Assembly: GCA_028583605.1 (NCBI GenBank)
Contig: CM053330.1
Coordinates: 17,075,539-17,139,538, forward strand
DNA length: 64,000 bases
Reading direction: 5' to 3'
DNA from: Dastarcus helophoroides
Lineage: Eukaryota > Arthropoda > Insecta > Coleoptera > Bothrideridae
The position numbers and the translations under genes were made by a program. Numbering within the stretch: the stretch's first letter is position 1; every line of letters starts with the position of its first letter. This document shows positions 1 through 12,447 of the stretch, piece after piece. Below the pieces are notes generated by a model. That model did no database searches. It saw only the letters and a program-made list of their open reading frames with translations, and had not been told where the DNA came from.

Positions 1-1375
1 GAGTCGAAATTAAAAAAATATCAGAACTTTGAAAAAGTCGAAACATTCAAAAGATTTGAAAATTAAGGAAAAATGGAGGTTTTATAATTATTCAAAAGAT
101 TGAAAAAGTTAAAATTTTAAAAAATTAGGAAATTTTCAGTCAACTTTTTAATAAATGCCAAAATTTTTGAAGCCAAATTATGGATAAAAAAAGCCAAAAT
201 TATCAGATAGATCAAAATTTTTAAAAGTCGAAATATTGAAAAGTCAAAATTTTGGAGAAAGTTCAAATGTTTAAGATAGTTAAAAGTTTAAGGCAAAATC
301 AAACATTTTTTTAAAGTTGAAATTTTAGGTGAGAATTTTCAAAAAATTTAAATTTTCATAAGCGATCAAGATTTAAAAAGAAATCAAAATTTTAAAACGA
401 AACTCAAAAATTAAAAAATAGCTTAATTATCAGAAAAATTGTAAAATACTCGAAAATTATAAAAAAGTCGATGTTTTATAAAAATGTTTTGAGTTAAAGA
501 AATCGAAACTGCAAAAAAAGTCGAAATTTTGAAAAATGGTAGACATTTAAAAAAATAGTCGAATTTATTATAAATTGAAATTTTCAATAAAAAAATTAAA
601 ATTAAAATAAAATGTACAAAAAAATAAAAGTTTGAAAAAGTCTAAAATTTAAAAAGCCAAAATTTCTAAAAAAGTTTAGTTTAAAAAAATTCTACTTACT
701 CAGAAAAAATAAGAATTTGCAAGGGATGGAAATTTTTAAGAAATATCGAAATTTTCAAACAGATTTACAAAAAAATAACAAAACACCAAAAAGTCGAAAT
801 TTTTACGAAAATATGAAAATTTTCAAAACTTTATAAAAAACTTCGGAAAAGTCAAAACTTAAAAATAACGAAAAAAGTCGAGATATTAAGAAAAAAAAGT
901 CTAAATTTTGCAATAAAGTTGAAATCCAACCTTTCAAAAAAAACGCGACATTATCAAAAAATTTCATTGTCAAGTTTTCAAAGAAATTTAAAAATTTCCA
1001 AAAGTAACTTTTAGGAAAATGTTGAATCAGCAAAAGTCGAAATTTTCAGTCGAACTTTTGACGGGTAAAATTTTAGAAAAATCGAAATTTTGGATAAAGT
1101 TGAAATTTTGAAAAGATCGAAATTTTGAGATAAATTTAACCATCACTCGACATTGTCATAAAAAGTCAAAATTTTTAAAAATTTAAAATTTTGAAAAATT
1201 GAGATTGAAAAAAAACCATTTTTCAAAGGGTGGGATCGAAAAATTAGGAAATTTTTCGTAAAGGAGCAATTTTTAAAATAAATTTGGAATTTTTGAAAAG
1301 AGACGAAACAAAATTTAAAAGGGCGAAAATTTCAAAAAGAAAAAATTGAAATTTTGGAAAAATGTCGTGTAATTG
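1..1375 (+). repeat. AT-rich quasi-tandem array, plus orientation
   Basis: The stretch is built from irregular repeats of a short unit close to AAAAAAGTCGAAATTTT, with variable spacing of about 15-25 bases and many substitutions. The word GTCGAAATTTT recurs on this strand and its complement hardly does, so the array has a clear strand polarity. Open frames inside it are lysine/phenylalanine-rich low complexity and are not genes. The left edge is cut by the window start. Confidence 0.85.
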
Positions 1376-1516
1376 CTAATAATGTAGAAATTTCCAATAA
1401 AATTTACCTGGTTATTCGGTTGTGGCAAATGTAATAAATATACTTCTATTTAGTATATAGTTTACTGTTTATGTATTACAACAAATTTGGCTAAACATAA
1501 CTGATGTAACAAATGC

Positions 1517-1541
1517 TAATAATAATAATAATAATAATAAT
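1517..1541. repeat. (AAT)n microsatellite
   Basis: About eight uninterrupted copies of the trinucleotide AAT lie just beyond the AT-rich array. Confidence 0.9.
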
Positions 1542-3880
1542 TTTTGTGTGAACCTCACAAAATTCCACGAGCCGCCACTTCTGATAAGAAATATCATTCG
1601 TTATGAAATGTATCAGAAAGTAACAGTCAGTCCTAAGACTCGGAGCTTGTCATTATCTAAACTTCTAGATCAAGTCTGCACTCCTGCACATATCGCACAT
1701 ACCCCTGTAGCGTCTATACTAGAATCCATCTGAGATTAAGGCAAAGTAGTGAGGATAGAACGTCGCTATTGCAAGTCAGCGGGATAATCTATCATTTGCC
1801 GTGCATTTCTCGATTCTCGACAATCTGAAGCATATAATAATAGCCTTTACATGCGCAAGATAATTTTATATGTTCCGTGTTTTTAGTGACATTGCAACTA
1901 TAATTCCGTTAGTAATATTATCCAACTGATAAAAAATTAGACACCGATTTATCATATTAAGAAAATCTAGGTCCTCCTAAAACAAATTTACTGATTAAAT
2001 GACTAGGAAACAATTCAAAATCTAAACACCGTATTAAAAAATTTCAACAATAGCTCTTACAGATTAGCAAAGTTGTGCGATAGTAATGTAAATATGCTTT
2101 TTTTAAGTAATTTAATTTAGAAAATTCCACATTTTCCTAATTCTGGAAGGTCTTCCCTTTGATATGTTCCAAAGTATGTGATAGAAAAATAGTTTATTTT
2201 GAGGTAATAATCCATCGACCCATTTTTGACATCTAATTGCTGATTGTTAGCACATATTTTTAATTTAAATTTTGGAAGTATTTAAAAATTTTACGTATAC
2301 ATATTTAATTCAAACTCAGATTCGTGCTAACATGAATTTCAAATTAGCATAATCCATTCGAAAAGCAGCAGTCACTAGATAAATAATTTGAAATCAAATA
2401 CTCTAAATTTAGATATCGTTCATAATAAATGAAATATGAATGCTGATAAAGATGAAATGTAATTACTAAATGAATTCCACACCTATCGCCTGAAACCAAA
2501 ATCATTTTTCAGAGAGAAATTAGAGACGGTGAATAGGCAATAAATAAAGCATCCTCAATAGTAAAGATAAAGGTAGATCTAAAATTAGTACTAAAAAACG
2601 GGGCTTAAACAAACTACAGCAAAACTATTACAAAAATTCAATGCAAAAAAACGGTTAATAGAGATATCATAATTCTATAATCTTGTTTTTGAAAAACATT
2701 AGAACTGTTAATATTTTATTAAAAAACTAATCAATTATAGTATTTCACACCAATCCAATAAATCTGGTCACAGACAATAATCTAACTTAGAGATAACCCA
2801 ATCTTTTATGTTGTTTTATTGTTCCTAATGTCCCCTTAAATATCGGGAATCGATTTATTACAAAGGGGCTAACTCATACTCAGCTTTTAAACAAAACCTA
2901 AAATAAATGGAGTAAGCAATTATCACTTTCAAAAATTCAAATAGATAAATGTTCTGTTGAATGAAAAAGTTCATTATATTGCTGTATTTGCTAAGGAGAG
3001 TAATGTTTTCTAAATGTTAAAAAAAAGCTGACTATACTTCCAATCAGTTTTTTGTAATGATTAGCATATAGCCATAATATAGTAAATAAAATATTTCCGC
3101 CATCAATCTAAATTTAATTTCCAGTTTCAATAAGTATCTATAAAAGGTCTGTTAAACTACAGAGTTATTGAAAGCACCCATTAATTCGAGGAAAATAACA
3201 AACGAGGTCCGAGAAAGTCACTTTAAAAGGCCAGTAGCTCATTATTTCTGTAAACATTACTATCCGTCCTTATAGAGAATTACATTAGTTCTGTGAAGGC
3301 ACAGCTTTAATCAGATTAGGACCGACTGTTATATTAGATAATAGACTTCAGAGTAGGCGTCCTATTATTTAGAATGTGAAGCAGTAATTAGATTTAGGTT
3401 CCCTAAAAAAATTATTTAATGTAAAATGTCTACTAATTCCGCTGGAAGAGAATAAAATAAATGTGTTATTTTTGACAAATCGTTGAAAGTAACACATTGG
3501 AAAATGTACTCGTTAGATACTCAGACCTGTTATTATGAAACGCAATGAACATGTTGAATAAGGGAATACAGCTTTCACTATCTAATACATGTAACTGATT
3601 TATAAAATGTAAATATGAAAAAAAATATTGCTTGTTTGCCTGTTGTCTGCAAATTATTATCATCGCTAATATTTGACATAAATAACTGTCAAAAATAAGA
3701 TAAAATCTCAGCAAAACACTTTGCATCTATCTGTGCTATCACATCAAATATTATGCTCTAGTTGAAAACGCACTAGATAATAACCAAAAAAGTAAAAAAA
3801 AATGTTCTCTCTTTCATTTTAAGATCATGTTACTGACAACAGAAGTATATAATGTCCTATTTTCGGCACTTTCCGTCGTA
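1542..3880. other. AT-rich intergenic or intronic DNA, no gene seen
   Basis: No recognisable protein, repeat unit or RNA was found. The frames present (for example 1548-1733 and 3466-3726) are short, of atypical composition and match no family known to me. Base composition is less periodic than in the arrays, which suggests ordinary host intergenic or intronic DNA. Confidence 0.5.
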
Positions 3881-3882
3881 TA

Positions 3883-5213
3883 ATACAGAGTGGACCACAA
3901 GTATTGGTACACAGAGCAAGCGTAGATTTTTCGTATAAAAATAACGTGATTTAGCCACAATTACCTTATACCAAAAGTTGATATAAATAGAGACATAGGG
4001 TGTCAAAGTTGAAAAAAAAATGTGATTTTTTCGCATAACTGATGAACACATTTCACCATAGACAATAAATTTGGCATAGGGGGGTTTCTTTGGTTAAGAA
4101 ATTCTAATTTGCTAACAGATTGCCAGTAACTCATAGGGGGCACCACTTGCGCTACCTTGTAAGGCATCATAACTTTTTTGTGCCTTCATGTACATTTATT
4201 TTAAATAGATATTTTTATTTACCTGCATTTTTTACGCAAAAAAGGTATGCTTTCTAAACGTTGATACAAGCAACCGTTTTCAAGATATTTGCCTTCAAAG
4301 TTTGCAGTACGCTTGTTTTAAGTTGTGTAAATGTGAATTTTTCACAGTAGGTTTCAAAATAAAATTAATAAAACTGACTCTAAAATAGTTTATATCAAAT
4401 ATTATTCTACTGGCATTATTACTACACATATTTTTTAAATCTCTAAAGCAAATTTAAATAAAATACCAAAACAAAATTTATTTTCAAAAATAAATTTGCG
4501 GGAAATGACCTTTTTCATGTAAAGGAATTGTATACAATTAAAACTCTAGCTGTTTTTTATTGAAATTTATCTCCAAATACGTACTTTGACCACCCAGACT
4601 ATTAAAATTTTCTTGTGGGGACTCAAATATAATATATCACATCTCTATGTTAAAAAATAAATTACGTCTTAATTTTTTGGATTTTCTTTATCAAGATTTT
4701 CAAAATTAAGATATTAATATTGTCAGCAAAGTAATATTTGACATAAATAACTTTCAAAGCTGTCGTATGTAAACTTTTTTTTCAAACCAAGGCACATCAA
4801 GCTTTAAAGGCAAATATCTTGGAAACGGTTGCTCGTATCATCTTTTACAAAGTACACCTTTTTTACGTAAAAAATATGGGGAAATAAAATAACTCGTTTA
4901 AAATTAATATACGTGGGTACTCAAAAAACTTATAATGACTTAGAATTATGCAGGATAGCGCAGGTAACGCCCCCTATCAGCTATTGGTAATATGTTAGCA
5001 AATTAGAGTTTGTCAACTTAAGAAACCCCCTTGTGTATATTACAATTCATTCCATAGTTATGCGGAAAATGCGAAATTTTTTTTTAACTTTGACACCCTG
5101 TATCTACGTCAATATCAACTTTTGGTATAAGGTGAATGTGGCTAAATCACATTATTTTTATTCGAAAAATCCACCATTGCTGTGTGTACCATTACTTATG
5201 GTCCAACCTATAT
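3883..5213. mobile_element. Foldback element, family 1, copy 1
   Basis: Two long arms are inverted copies of each other. The left arm (about 3883-4295) includes a GTGATTTAGCCACA motif, then TTATACCAAAAGTTGATAT. The same motifs appear reverse-complemented in the right arm (about 4812-5213), and both arms contain an ACGGTTGC / GCAACCGT segment near the middle. The ends resemble TATACAGGRTGGACCATAA next to TA. There is no transposase, so this is a non-autonomous long-TIR element, probably of a TA-targeting superfamily. A second copy, in reverse orientation, lies at 20261-22902. The small frames 3857-4051 and 5033-5311 are the two arms translated and are not genes. Confidence 0.8.
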
Positions 5214-5420
5214 TATTAAAGATAGGTTTTCAATTTACTGTCCCACTTTTTAAGCAATTGAAAGATTCCAATGTCAGATTTGACATAGCTGTCATGGTTT
5301 TTAAACTATAGGGTGATTTTGAAAATATTTTTCATGCATTTATCGTATTTCAATTATGCCTTAACATATCAAAAAACTAGAAACTGTCGAAGATTAAGAT
5401 AAAAGTCGAAATCTTCTTTA

Positions 5421-6602
5421 TATACAGGTTGTAACAAATTCGCTTCTCACTACAGAGTTGCACAATATGGCAATCAAAAATATGCCGTTGAGAAATCAAA
5501 AAAAATATACGTCTTGGCTATTCTTGAGATTTTTGAAAAAAAGAAAAATTTGGAATTTTCGTTTTTTATGTCGTGGCCTTATTTGAAGAGTAATCGAAAA
5601 ACCAAGAAAATTTTTTTATTTGCGTTTTTTATCCTTTACAAAATGGCATGAAAATTTTTTTATTGGACGTTTTGTCTTTTCGCTATCATCATCAAGTACG
5701 TTATTATAAATAGGGACCTACAATTTTTGTTGCATCTTTGTATTGCTTTTGAATTTCCGACTTCATTGATGTATGTGGCTAAACGTTTTGTAACTTTAAA
5801 CCATCATCAAGGAAAAAACACTTTCTTTCAGATTAACGTTACTTTATTATTTTTTCATAATTAATAAGTAATTATTATTAGCAATGAAATTATAAAAATT
5901 TAATTAGTTGGTAAGACCCAAGGTAATGGCACAATAAATATATTTTAACAAAAAACAACAGACATAATCAGAAATAACTGACCACCAAGAATAATGATTA
6001 ATAACTACGAACAAAGCGACTATGGATATTTAGAATAACAAATAACAAATAAAAAAGTAACTGTCACATTTCGCTCGTCATATGTTATTATATTTTGGTT
6101 ATCTATTATTCAAAAATGCAAAATACGACGATCTGAAAAAAGGGGTTTTTTCCTTATGATAGTTTACAGTTACGAAACGTTTAGTCACATAAAATTTTCG
6201 TACATTAGTGAAGTCGGAGATTCAAAAGCTATACAAAGATGCAATAAAAATTGCAGGCTCGTATTTAAAATAACGTACTTGATGATACTAGCGGAAAGAC
6301 GAAACGTTTAATAAAAAAAACTATTTAGGCTGTCTTGTGAAAGATAAAAAACGCCAATAAAAAAGTGTTTATAGTTTTTCGATTACCCTTCAACTAATGC
6401 CAAAAAAAAAATAAAAACCAAAATTCAAAATTTTACTTTTTTTCAAAAATCTCAAGAGCAGCAATCGATATTTTTGATTTCTCGAGGGCATGTTACTGGT
6501 CGCCAAATTGTGCAACTGCCACAACCGATCCTGTATCTCTTACCGTTTTCGAGATCCCTGTAGTGAGAAGCGAATTTGTTACAACCTGTATAAAAAGGGG
6601 AA
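5421..6602. mobile_element. Foldback element, family 2
   Basis: The left end begins TATACAGGTTGTAACAAAT and the right end is its reverse complement, finishing at 6602 next to TA. Arms of roughly 400 bases (5421-5825 and 6137-6602) match imperfectly. Landmarks are GAAGCGAATTTGTTACAACC on the right against its complement on the left, and paired CATCATCAAGTACGTTAT segments in both arms. The centre (about 5826-6136) is AT-rich without a coding region. The ends share the TATACAGG start with family 1, but the internal sequence is different. Confidence 0.8.
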
Positions 6603-6748
6603 CTAGTATATGTATATCAACGCACAGCCCAAACCGCTAACGCTAGGAAATCGAAATTTTGCTCAGGGGTTTTTTTTTGTTGTGTAGGCGCACACTAAGA
6701 AGAGATTTTTGAAAATTTGAACTCTAAGAGGGCCAGATTTGAAGCCAA

Positions 6749-7707
6749 ACATCCCATTCTGTTGCCAAAACATTATTTTTCCAAATTGCTCTTTACTCAT
6801 GAGCATAAATGTTTGTTGCATGCAAGCCCACAATTATTATTATCAACAATTAGAGACAAATAGTGGCCTTTAGGAGGAAATAATTATGCTCGACTCGTAG
6901 TACATAAATACATTCAATGTTTTAAGTGTAAACCATCAAATAATTATCCTCATATGGGCAATCTTCCTAAAAAACGCTTTAGGCAAACTTTTTCATTTGA
7001 AATATCAGGCGTGGACTATGCAGGTCCACTTACTATAAAAGATAGAAAAGTTCGCCGAAGTAAAATGGAAAAATGCTAAGTTGCAGTATTCATTTGCTTT
7101 AGCACCAAAGCAATTCATTTAGAATTGATATCTAGCCTTAGTACCGAGGCATTTCTGGCAGCACTAAAGAGATTCATTGCACGTTGTGGTAAGCCTTCAA
7201 ACCTTTTTTCTGATAACGGTTCCAGTTTTGTTGGAACAGATCGTGAATTACAATTATTAGTAAGTCGCTTACGTGTCGATGAAGCCATTTTAATTTGACA
7301 GTCTCGCAACAGAAGGGATTACCTTGGAAAATTATTCCTCCGAACTCACCCCATTTTGGTGGTCTTTGGGAGGCTAGAGTAAGGGGTTTTAAATATCATT
7401 TACGACGGGTTGCTAGCAATGCATCTTTAACATTTGAAGAATTAGCTACTCTCTTGAGCCAAGTAAAATCTGTTTTAAATAGCAGACCCTCACACTCATA
7501 TCCTCTGATCCTCATGACATGGAAGCATTAACTCCATCTCATTTCCTTGTGGGTCGGAAACTGTTGGCACAACCAGAAGAAAGTCTAATTTAAATTCCGC
7601 AAAATCGACTGTTCCGATTTAAGGTTGTGCAACAACTACTGCAACAATTTTGGTCTCAATGGAGACGAGAATATTTACACACCTTGCAACACCGATCAAA
7701 AATTTAA
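6749..7707 (+). pseudogene. BEL/Pao retrotransposon integrase relic
   Basis: Translated in order, this reads as the integrase part of a BEL/Pao polyprotein. An HHCC-type zinc-binding region (HEH, LLHA, then CFKC) runs to about 6930. The catalytic core follows, with GVDYAGPL (first Asp), FSDNGSSF (second Asp) and [10 protein letters not shown] (Glu). A C-terminal segment with SHFLVGR and FWSQWRREYLHTLQ ends at a stop at 7705-7707. All three catalytic acidic residues can still be read. However, there are in-frame stops (near 6870, 7076 and 7297) and at least one frameshift, and no gag, protease, reverse transcriptase or LTR was found beside it. This is therefore a dead 3' fragment. In BEL/Pao elements this enzyme inserts the cDNA copy into the genome. 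The family assignment rests on motif order. Confidence 0.85.
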
Positions 7708-7801
7708 TGCTGAATTTTGCTCTATTTACACAGGGCGTTAGTTACACCCTGTTACTTAAGTAAATTACAACATATCTTTCTTTAATGACTAAAATGACTA
7801 G

Positions 7802-9099
7802 AAAATCTAAAAGGCAGTTCAATTTTGAATAAAGAAGGTACGCTTGTTTATTTCATGTATATCTATCAGTTTTTGAGTTATTTGCATTTTAAACATTCAA
7901 TGAATTTGTTTGTTGTAAAATGAATTTATTCTTTTAAATTACTACTATGCGAGGTAGCAACAGTAAAGGCAACAAATAACAATCAGTAACAGTAATAAAA
8001 AAAAACTTTAAAGTAAATACTCAACTTCCACTTTAATACACTTTGTAAGTGTATCCTTAAAGATCTTTGAATATTAAATAACATTTGTCGATTATTTTTA
8101 ATATTAGCAGCTTCTTGAATTTTCTGTCGTAATTCTTCGATGGAATTAATTGTTTCTTTGTAAATCATGTCCTTCATTTGTGACCATATTGAGAAGACTA
8201 GAGGGCTTAAAACTGGACTCCTAGGTGGCCAAACAAATTCACTGCCACGCCCAATCCAACGGTAAGAAAAATGTTCATTCAGGTATTGGCGTACTGGCAA
8301 AGAAAAATGTGGCGGCGTGCATAAACCACATGTTCCGCCTTATGGCTAGCGGGCTAGCTTCTAGTAGTGTGTTTAAATTTTGTTCGAGGAAGTTTAAATA
8401 GAGGGGCCCGTTCAGGAAGAAATTCAAAAGGACCAATAAAAAAAACAGATATTACTCCACACCAAATATTTACCTTGAATTCATACTGAAAATGTCGTTC
8501 CTTTAGAGCACGTGGATTTTGGAATTCCCAGAAATGATTGATTTTTCAATTAAAAACACTACGTCTAGTAGATGTCGCCTCATCGTAAAAAGGAGCTGGC
8601 ATAAATTGATAGTTTTTCTAGCACCATTTAAGCTTTTAGGATGAAAACACCCTGTTTCGCCTAGGCGGGTGTAAATACGTCTGAACAGTTTGTGATTGGG
8701 TTGTCTTCAATTTGGGTATAATTCTAAATACCTTCTGGCTGCACCAAGTCCACTATAATTTGACTGAGCAATATCACAAATCATATAATGCATTTCACTG
8801 CTAGAAAATTCCTTATGTCCTGTCATTTTCTTATTTTAAAATTTTTACGACAAATAATACTAAGTAAATTAGAAAAATACAAGAAACACTCCTACTTAGT
8901 GACAGTAAAATCGTCAAATATTTCTTTACACGAAAAATGGATAAGTGCTGACACAAGCCTACTTGAAAAAAGTCAAGGTAATAACGGTGGCTTAGGAGTC
9001 TTTACACTGAATATTTAAAATGCAAATAACTCAAAAACTGATAGAAAAATAAACAAGAGTACCTTTTTTCTTTAAAATTCAACTGCATTTTAGATTTTA
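7802..9099 (-). mobile_element. Mariner-like DNA transposon with ~85-bp terminal inverted repeats
   Basis: The left end (about 7802-7895) and the reverse complement of the right end (about 9016-9099) align over about 85 bases. They share CTTGTTTAT, ATCAGTTTTTGAGTTATTTG and an outer AATCTAAAA segment. The decayed transposase at 7983-8790 lies between them on the minus strand, which fits a complete but dead element of about 1.3 kb. The exact TA target duplication is not clean. Confidence 0.75.
7983..8790 (-). pseudogene. Mariner-like transposase relic with DUF4817-type N-terminus
   Basis: Reading the minus strand from about 8790 gives an N-terminal helix-turn-helix region like the DUF4817 domain (AARRYLELYPN, then RQPNHKLFRRIYTRLGETGC). 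A transposase core follows, with DEATSTRRSVFN, KVNIWCGVIS, IGPFEFLPE and PPHFSLPVRQYLNEHF. The conserved block usually read as RSPDLTPLDF appears here as RSPVLSPLVF, and the DGAPPHF block appears as CGLCTPPHF, so two expected catalytic Asp positions are lost. Stops and frameshifts break the frame. Such proteins normally cut and paste the element by binding its TIRs. The best-preserved stretch is 7983-8300. Confidence 0.8.
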
Positions 9100-9110
9100 G
9101 GCAAAGTTTC

Positions 9111-9245
9111 CGTTTCCCTCTTTCTTCTCAGAAAAGTTTCGCCTCTGGTATGGTGGACATACTGAGATACCGTGCTCTTCTGTCTAAACTTTCTTATCCT
9201 TTGTACCAATTTTCAATTCAGGTATGGTAGACATACTGATGTTTT
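9111..9245 (+). pseudogene. Penelope-like element 3' fragment
   Basis: The plus-strand frame reads SQKSFASGMVDILRYRALL followed by SKLSYPLY. This matches the end of the GIY-YIG protein at 30845-31362 and the repeat unit behind it. A second partial unit (GGTATGGTAGACATACTGA) follows about 75 bases later, as in the 90-bp tandem repeat at 30783-30935. No endonuclease core remains here. Confidence 0.7.
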
Positions 9246-9351
9246 GAGCATTTTGTTACACACGTCTGTAGACAAATTTTAACTAGGGCGCTGTAGCAAA
9301 ATATTCTTCCTGAAAGGGCGCCGCCAACTAAAGAAGTTTGGGGAACCACTG
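9246..9351 (-). mobile_element. hAT-like terminal fragment
   Basis: On the minus strand the piece starts CAGTGGTTCCCCAAACTTC at 9351, a terminus typical of hAT-superfamily miniature elements. It continues through a GC-richer stretch (TTGGCGGCGCCC). It abruptly ends the LINE reading frame at 9352-9618. The opposite end and an 8-bp target duplication were not found, so the extent is approximate. Confidence 0.45.
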
Positions 9352-9618
9352 CTATATAATATATTTCTGTAAATTTCGTCTGGTGTTTTATCTTCAACAT
9401 CTGCAAGATACTCGTCCACTCTTCGTTGATATAGATATTTCACGCTCTGGTGCTGTAGACAGTCCAAATTATATTTTTCGTTTATGATGTTTTCTGTATT
9501 TTGTAATATATTTTGAGCTGTTTTTGTTGCTCTTTGTCTAATCGGAAACAAAATGTTGGCTGTAAGTAAATAATGATCTGATATGTTGTAGATTCCCCTA
9601 TGTACTCGTACATCCTCT
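9352..9618 (-). pseudogene. LINE endonuclease C-terminal fragment
   Basis: The minus frame reads EDVRVHRGIYNISDHYLL, then TANILFPIRQ and SVKYLYQRRVDEYL. SDHYL is the conserved final motif of the apurinic-like (EEP) endonuclease of non-LTR retrotransposons, and the rest resembles the linker towards the reverse transcriptase. About 90 residues remain open, with no catalytic N-terminal half. The lower edge is cut by the hAT-like end. The LINE clade cannot be fixed from so little. Confidence 0.6.
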
Positions 9619-11603
9619 CAATAAATAAAATGTTTAATGGCAATTTCTCAAAATAATACAAGAAAGCATTGAGTATCTGAACAATTGTAAATTATTTAAT
9701 TGTTACACCAAGACAGGGAATGCCCTTCCACTGCGCCTGAATTTGAATAAAATATTTATGCAACCAAATATGTCAAAGTTTACATATCACTTTGAATAAT
9801 TTAATAATGGAATGTAAATGAATGTAAATAAATCGTTAAAAAATGTAAAATGAAGCAGAGCATGTAGATGCCATCCTCGTTAAACAAAATCATTATTTAC
9901 ATTCACCAACATTAAAATTGTCGTTCTGGGTTTTCCTAACCCACTAAACCGATAATTTAATAACCACGGATGGTGTCAGATGGTTCAGCCTGAAATAAAT
10001 GTAACTTTGGTGCCGAAGTTCTGTAAATAATCGCACTTCCATGTTTATATAACCAAGCTGTATGAATCATTGCGCTTTAGTTGATGGAGTTCATTTTCTA
10101 TATATGCAAATTTCTCTTTGTTGCACTAATGGCGTGGTTTAACTTTGAGCTTTTCCTTTTGTGGCGTTAAGTGAGTGAATAAGGTCATTGCGTTACATCC
10201 ACATCTACATGTGGGCAGAGAGATATTTATGCAAGTACATAAACATAGTAATCCCAAATAAGTCAACGGAGTTCAAAGCCATTATTTTAGTTTACATTCA
10301 TTTCATTTAAATAAATAATATGCACGCGTGTATTCATGTTTACTTTTTCTAGTTTCATGTATATTTATTCCAGTTACTCTGATTTTTTCATGATTTTACA
10401 CTAACTTATGTATTATGCAGAAATGTTAAATTATTACCTCATCAGATGCCGTCTAGCTAGAAGTTCATGCATCGCCTACAAGGATGAATAAAAATACTCG
10501 GAATTAATAAAAAGAAAGCAAAGCATGATAAAATTACAACTGCTTAAATGTAAATGCAAATTTAACAAGATCTCAAATTAGCAGGAAGTCGCTCGTCCTT
10601 AAACAGTAGATGCCAAACGCATTTCAATATCAGTGGATCGGGTTATACAAAACAAAAGCAATAACAAAAAGAACTTATCCCTTAGCTTATACTAAATGAT
10701 TGATAATTAATAAGCTTTGGGTCAATGTGTATTATTAAATATACAAATTTTGCGGGATTTTTTACAAAAATTTCAGTTTACAATTACCCCCTGCTAATTG
10801 TTACAATTGACAATATTGGGGTAATTGAGAACGGCCATTTTGGATGTGCTATGATTTATAAATGTTTTCGATAGAGCAATTACTTTTACTAATTCAGATA
10901 AACATGGCTCACGTAAGTAACGTCATTACCTTTTGTTTGGGTAGTGGAGTCAGACATCATTTTTTGTTTTCTGTATTTTGGTAAAAAAATAGAGAGCAGA
11001 TTCACCCTCTGAAAAATGTATAATATCCATAGGACAAATTCCAGTAATTCCCGACATCCAAACGTACTTTAATTGTTTAAAAAATGTTGACTTTTGAAAA
11101 ATTTTATTACTTGCGATTAAATGATGTTCGCAATTGCCCCATTAGTTTGTTTCCAATTTCCTCTATTCAGTAAATGTCCTGAGGTATTTGTAAACCTGAT
11201 CCACATTATTGCGAGCATTTATAACTTCAAATGGTCCTAGTATTTGTTGACTTATATTATGTAAATTAAGAGTATTTATCTATAACTTACCTATAACTAT
11301 ATCTTACAATTTGTATTAAAATAATGCTAACGCACTTCTGAACTGATCTTTAAAAATTGTTGCACCTTTTCGCATAAAATATTGTGACTCTTTTTATTCT
11401 GCTGCGTAGCGCGCTAAAAGTTTACTAACTGAATTAGACAGCACAGTGCATAATTTCCATTAGTTTAAACTTTTCAGAATTAGATGTTTTAGAAATAGAT
11501 AGGCTGTTTTCATTCACCCCGATTTTACAATTACCTCATTTGACCCTATGATATTTTATATTGAATGACGTTGTCTTCATCCCTATGTTATGAATATCTA
11601 AAG
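9619..11603. other. AT-rich unique DNA, no gene seen
   Basis: I see no coding region longer than background, no array unit and no inverted repeat of note. It is probably host intergenic or intronic DNA. Confidence 0.5.
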
Positions 11604-12075
11604 TAGGGACAATGCAATCCCGGTATACCGGGATCCAGCAGCATCTTTCAGTCCCGATTGATCGGGATTACATGAGCAGGATCCCGCAGGATTAGCGGGA
11701 TTACCAAATAGCACAAACATAATCAACGCGATCTCTGTATTTTGAGTTTAAGTTTCGCACGTTGTTCTGTGATACTTTGTCCGGTCCCTCTTTCTGATGT
11801 AGGGTTGCCACCTGCAGAGGTTGTGATTTCAATGGCACACCAATCTTTGATGGTTTGGGTCCCGAGAGACCATCTAAGACCACATATTTCAAAGTAAAAA
11901 TATAAAAATTTTATATTTCATTTTAAAATTCCAAGAAAAAATTAGAAATTCCGGGAAAAATTTCTGAAGAAAGTTCTAAATTAATTTTTTCTGATATATC
12001 GAAAAATTCGAATTTGAAATCTGAATTTAAAATAAGCAATAAAAATTTTAAATATATGTTTCTTTTGACTATTTT
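11604..12075 (+). mobile_element. Orphan left end of a hAT-like element with subterminal palindromes
   Basis: It begins TAGGGACAATGCAATCCCGG. Three successive short palindromes of the form ATCCCG...CGGGAT follow (11618-11634, 11651-11670 and 11680-11703), then array-like AT-rich sequence up to about 12070. A matching right end with the same CCCGGGAT motifs ends TGCGGTCCCTA at 23647. The 8 bases flanking the two ends differ, so they are not the two ends of one insertion. The minus-strand frame at 11701-11892 has no recognised homology. Confidence 0.55.
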
Positions 12076-12138
12076 CTAAACGTAAGGCCCGCAGAGAGAA
12101 TTTTCGGGACCGGAGGCACAGTAAGACATTAGATTGAC

Positions 12139-12305
12139 GAGATAATAAGCCTTGTATATACGAATATATACAAGTTTATTACGATGCAATTGAAATCTAA
12201 TTTCATTAGAATCTAATGAAAACTAGATTGCAATTGCAAAGTACACGTAGATGAGGCAAAGCTTGTATTACGGGTTGCATCGCAACATAGAAGGCTTATT
12301 ATCTC
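12139..12305. mobile_element. Small foldback (MITE-like) element
   Basis: GAGATAATAAGCCTT at the left is the exact inverse of AAGGCTTATTATCTC at the right. Inside, GCAATTGAAATCTA and TAGATTGCAATTGC form a second palindrome. The whole 167-bp piece could fold into a long hairpin. It has no coding region and no convincing target duplication. Confidence 0.55.
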
Positions 12306-12447
12306 TGCAGAGAAGAATGTTTCAATTAGCATGTGGCGAAAATGTTTGCGTAATAAACAGTTAAAAGTCAGTTACAAGTCACCCAATGGGGGTTTACTCT
12401 CTTGGATACTTATACGACTGACTAGCGGCTTTAAGTTGGACGTCTAT

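Noticed and set aside
803..1033. Minus-strand open frame in the first array
   Set aside because: Phe/Leu/Ser-rich low complexity from translated AT array; same pattern in every array block.
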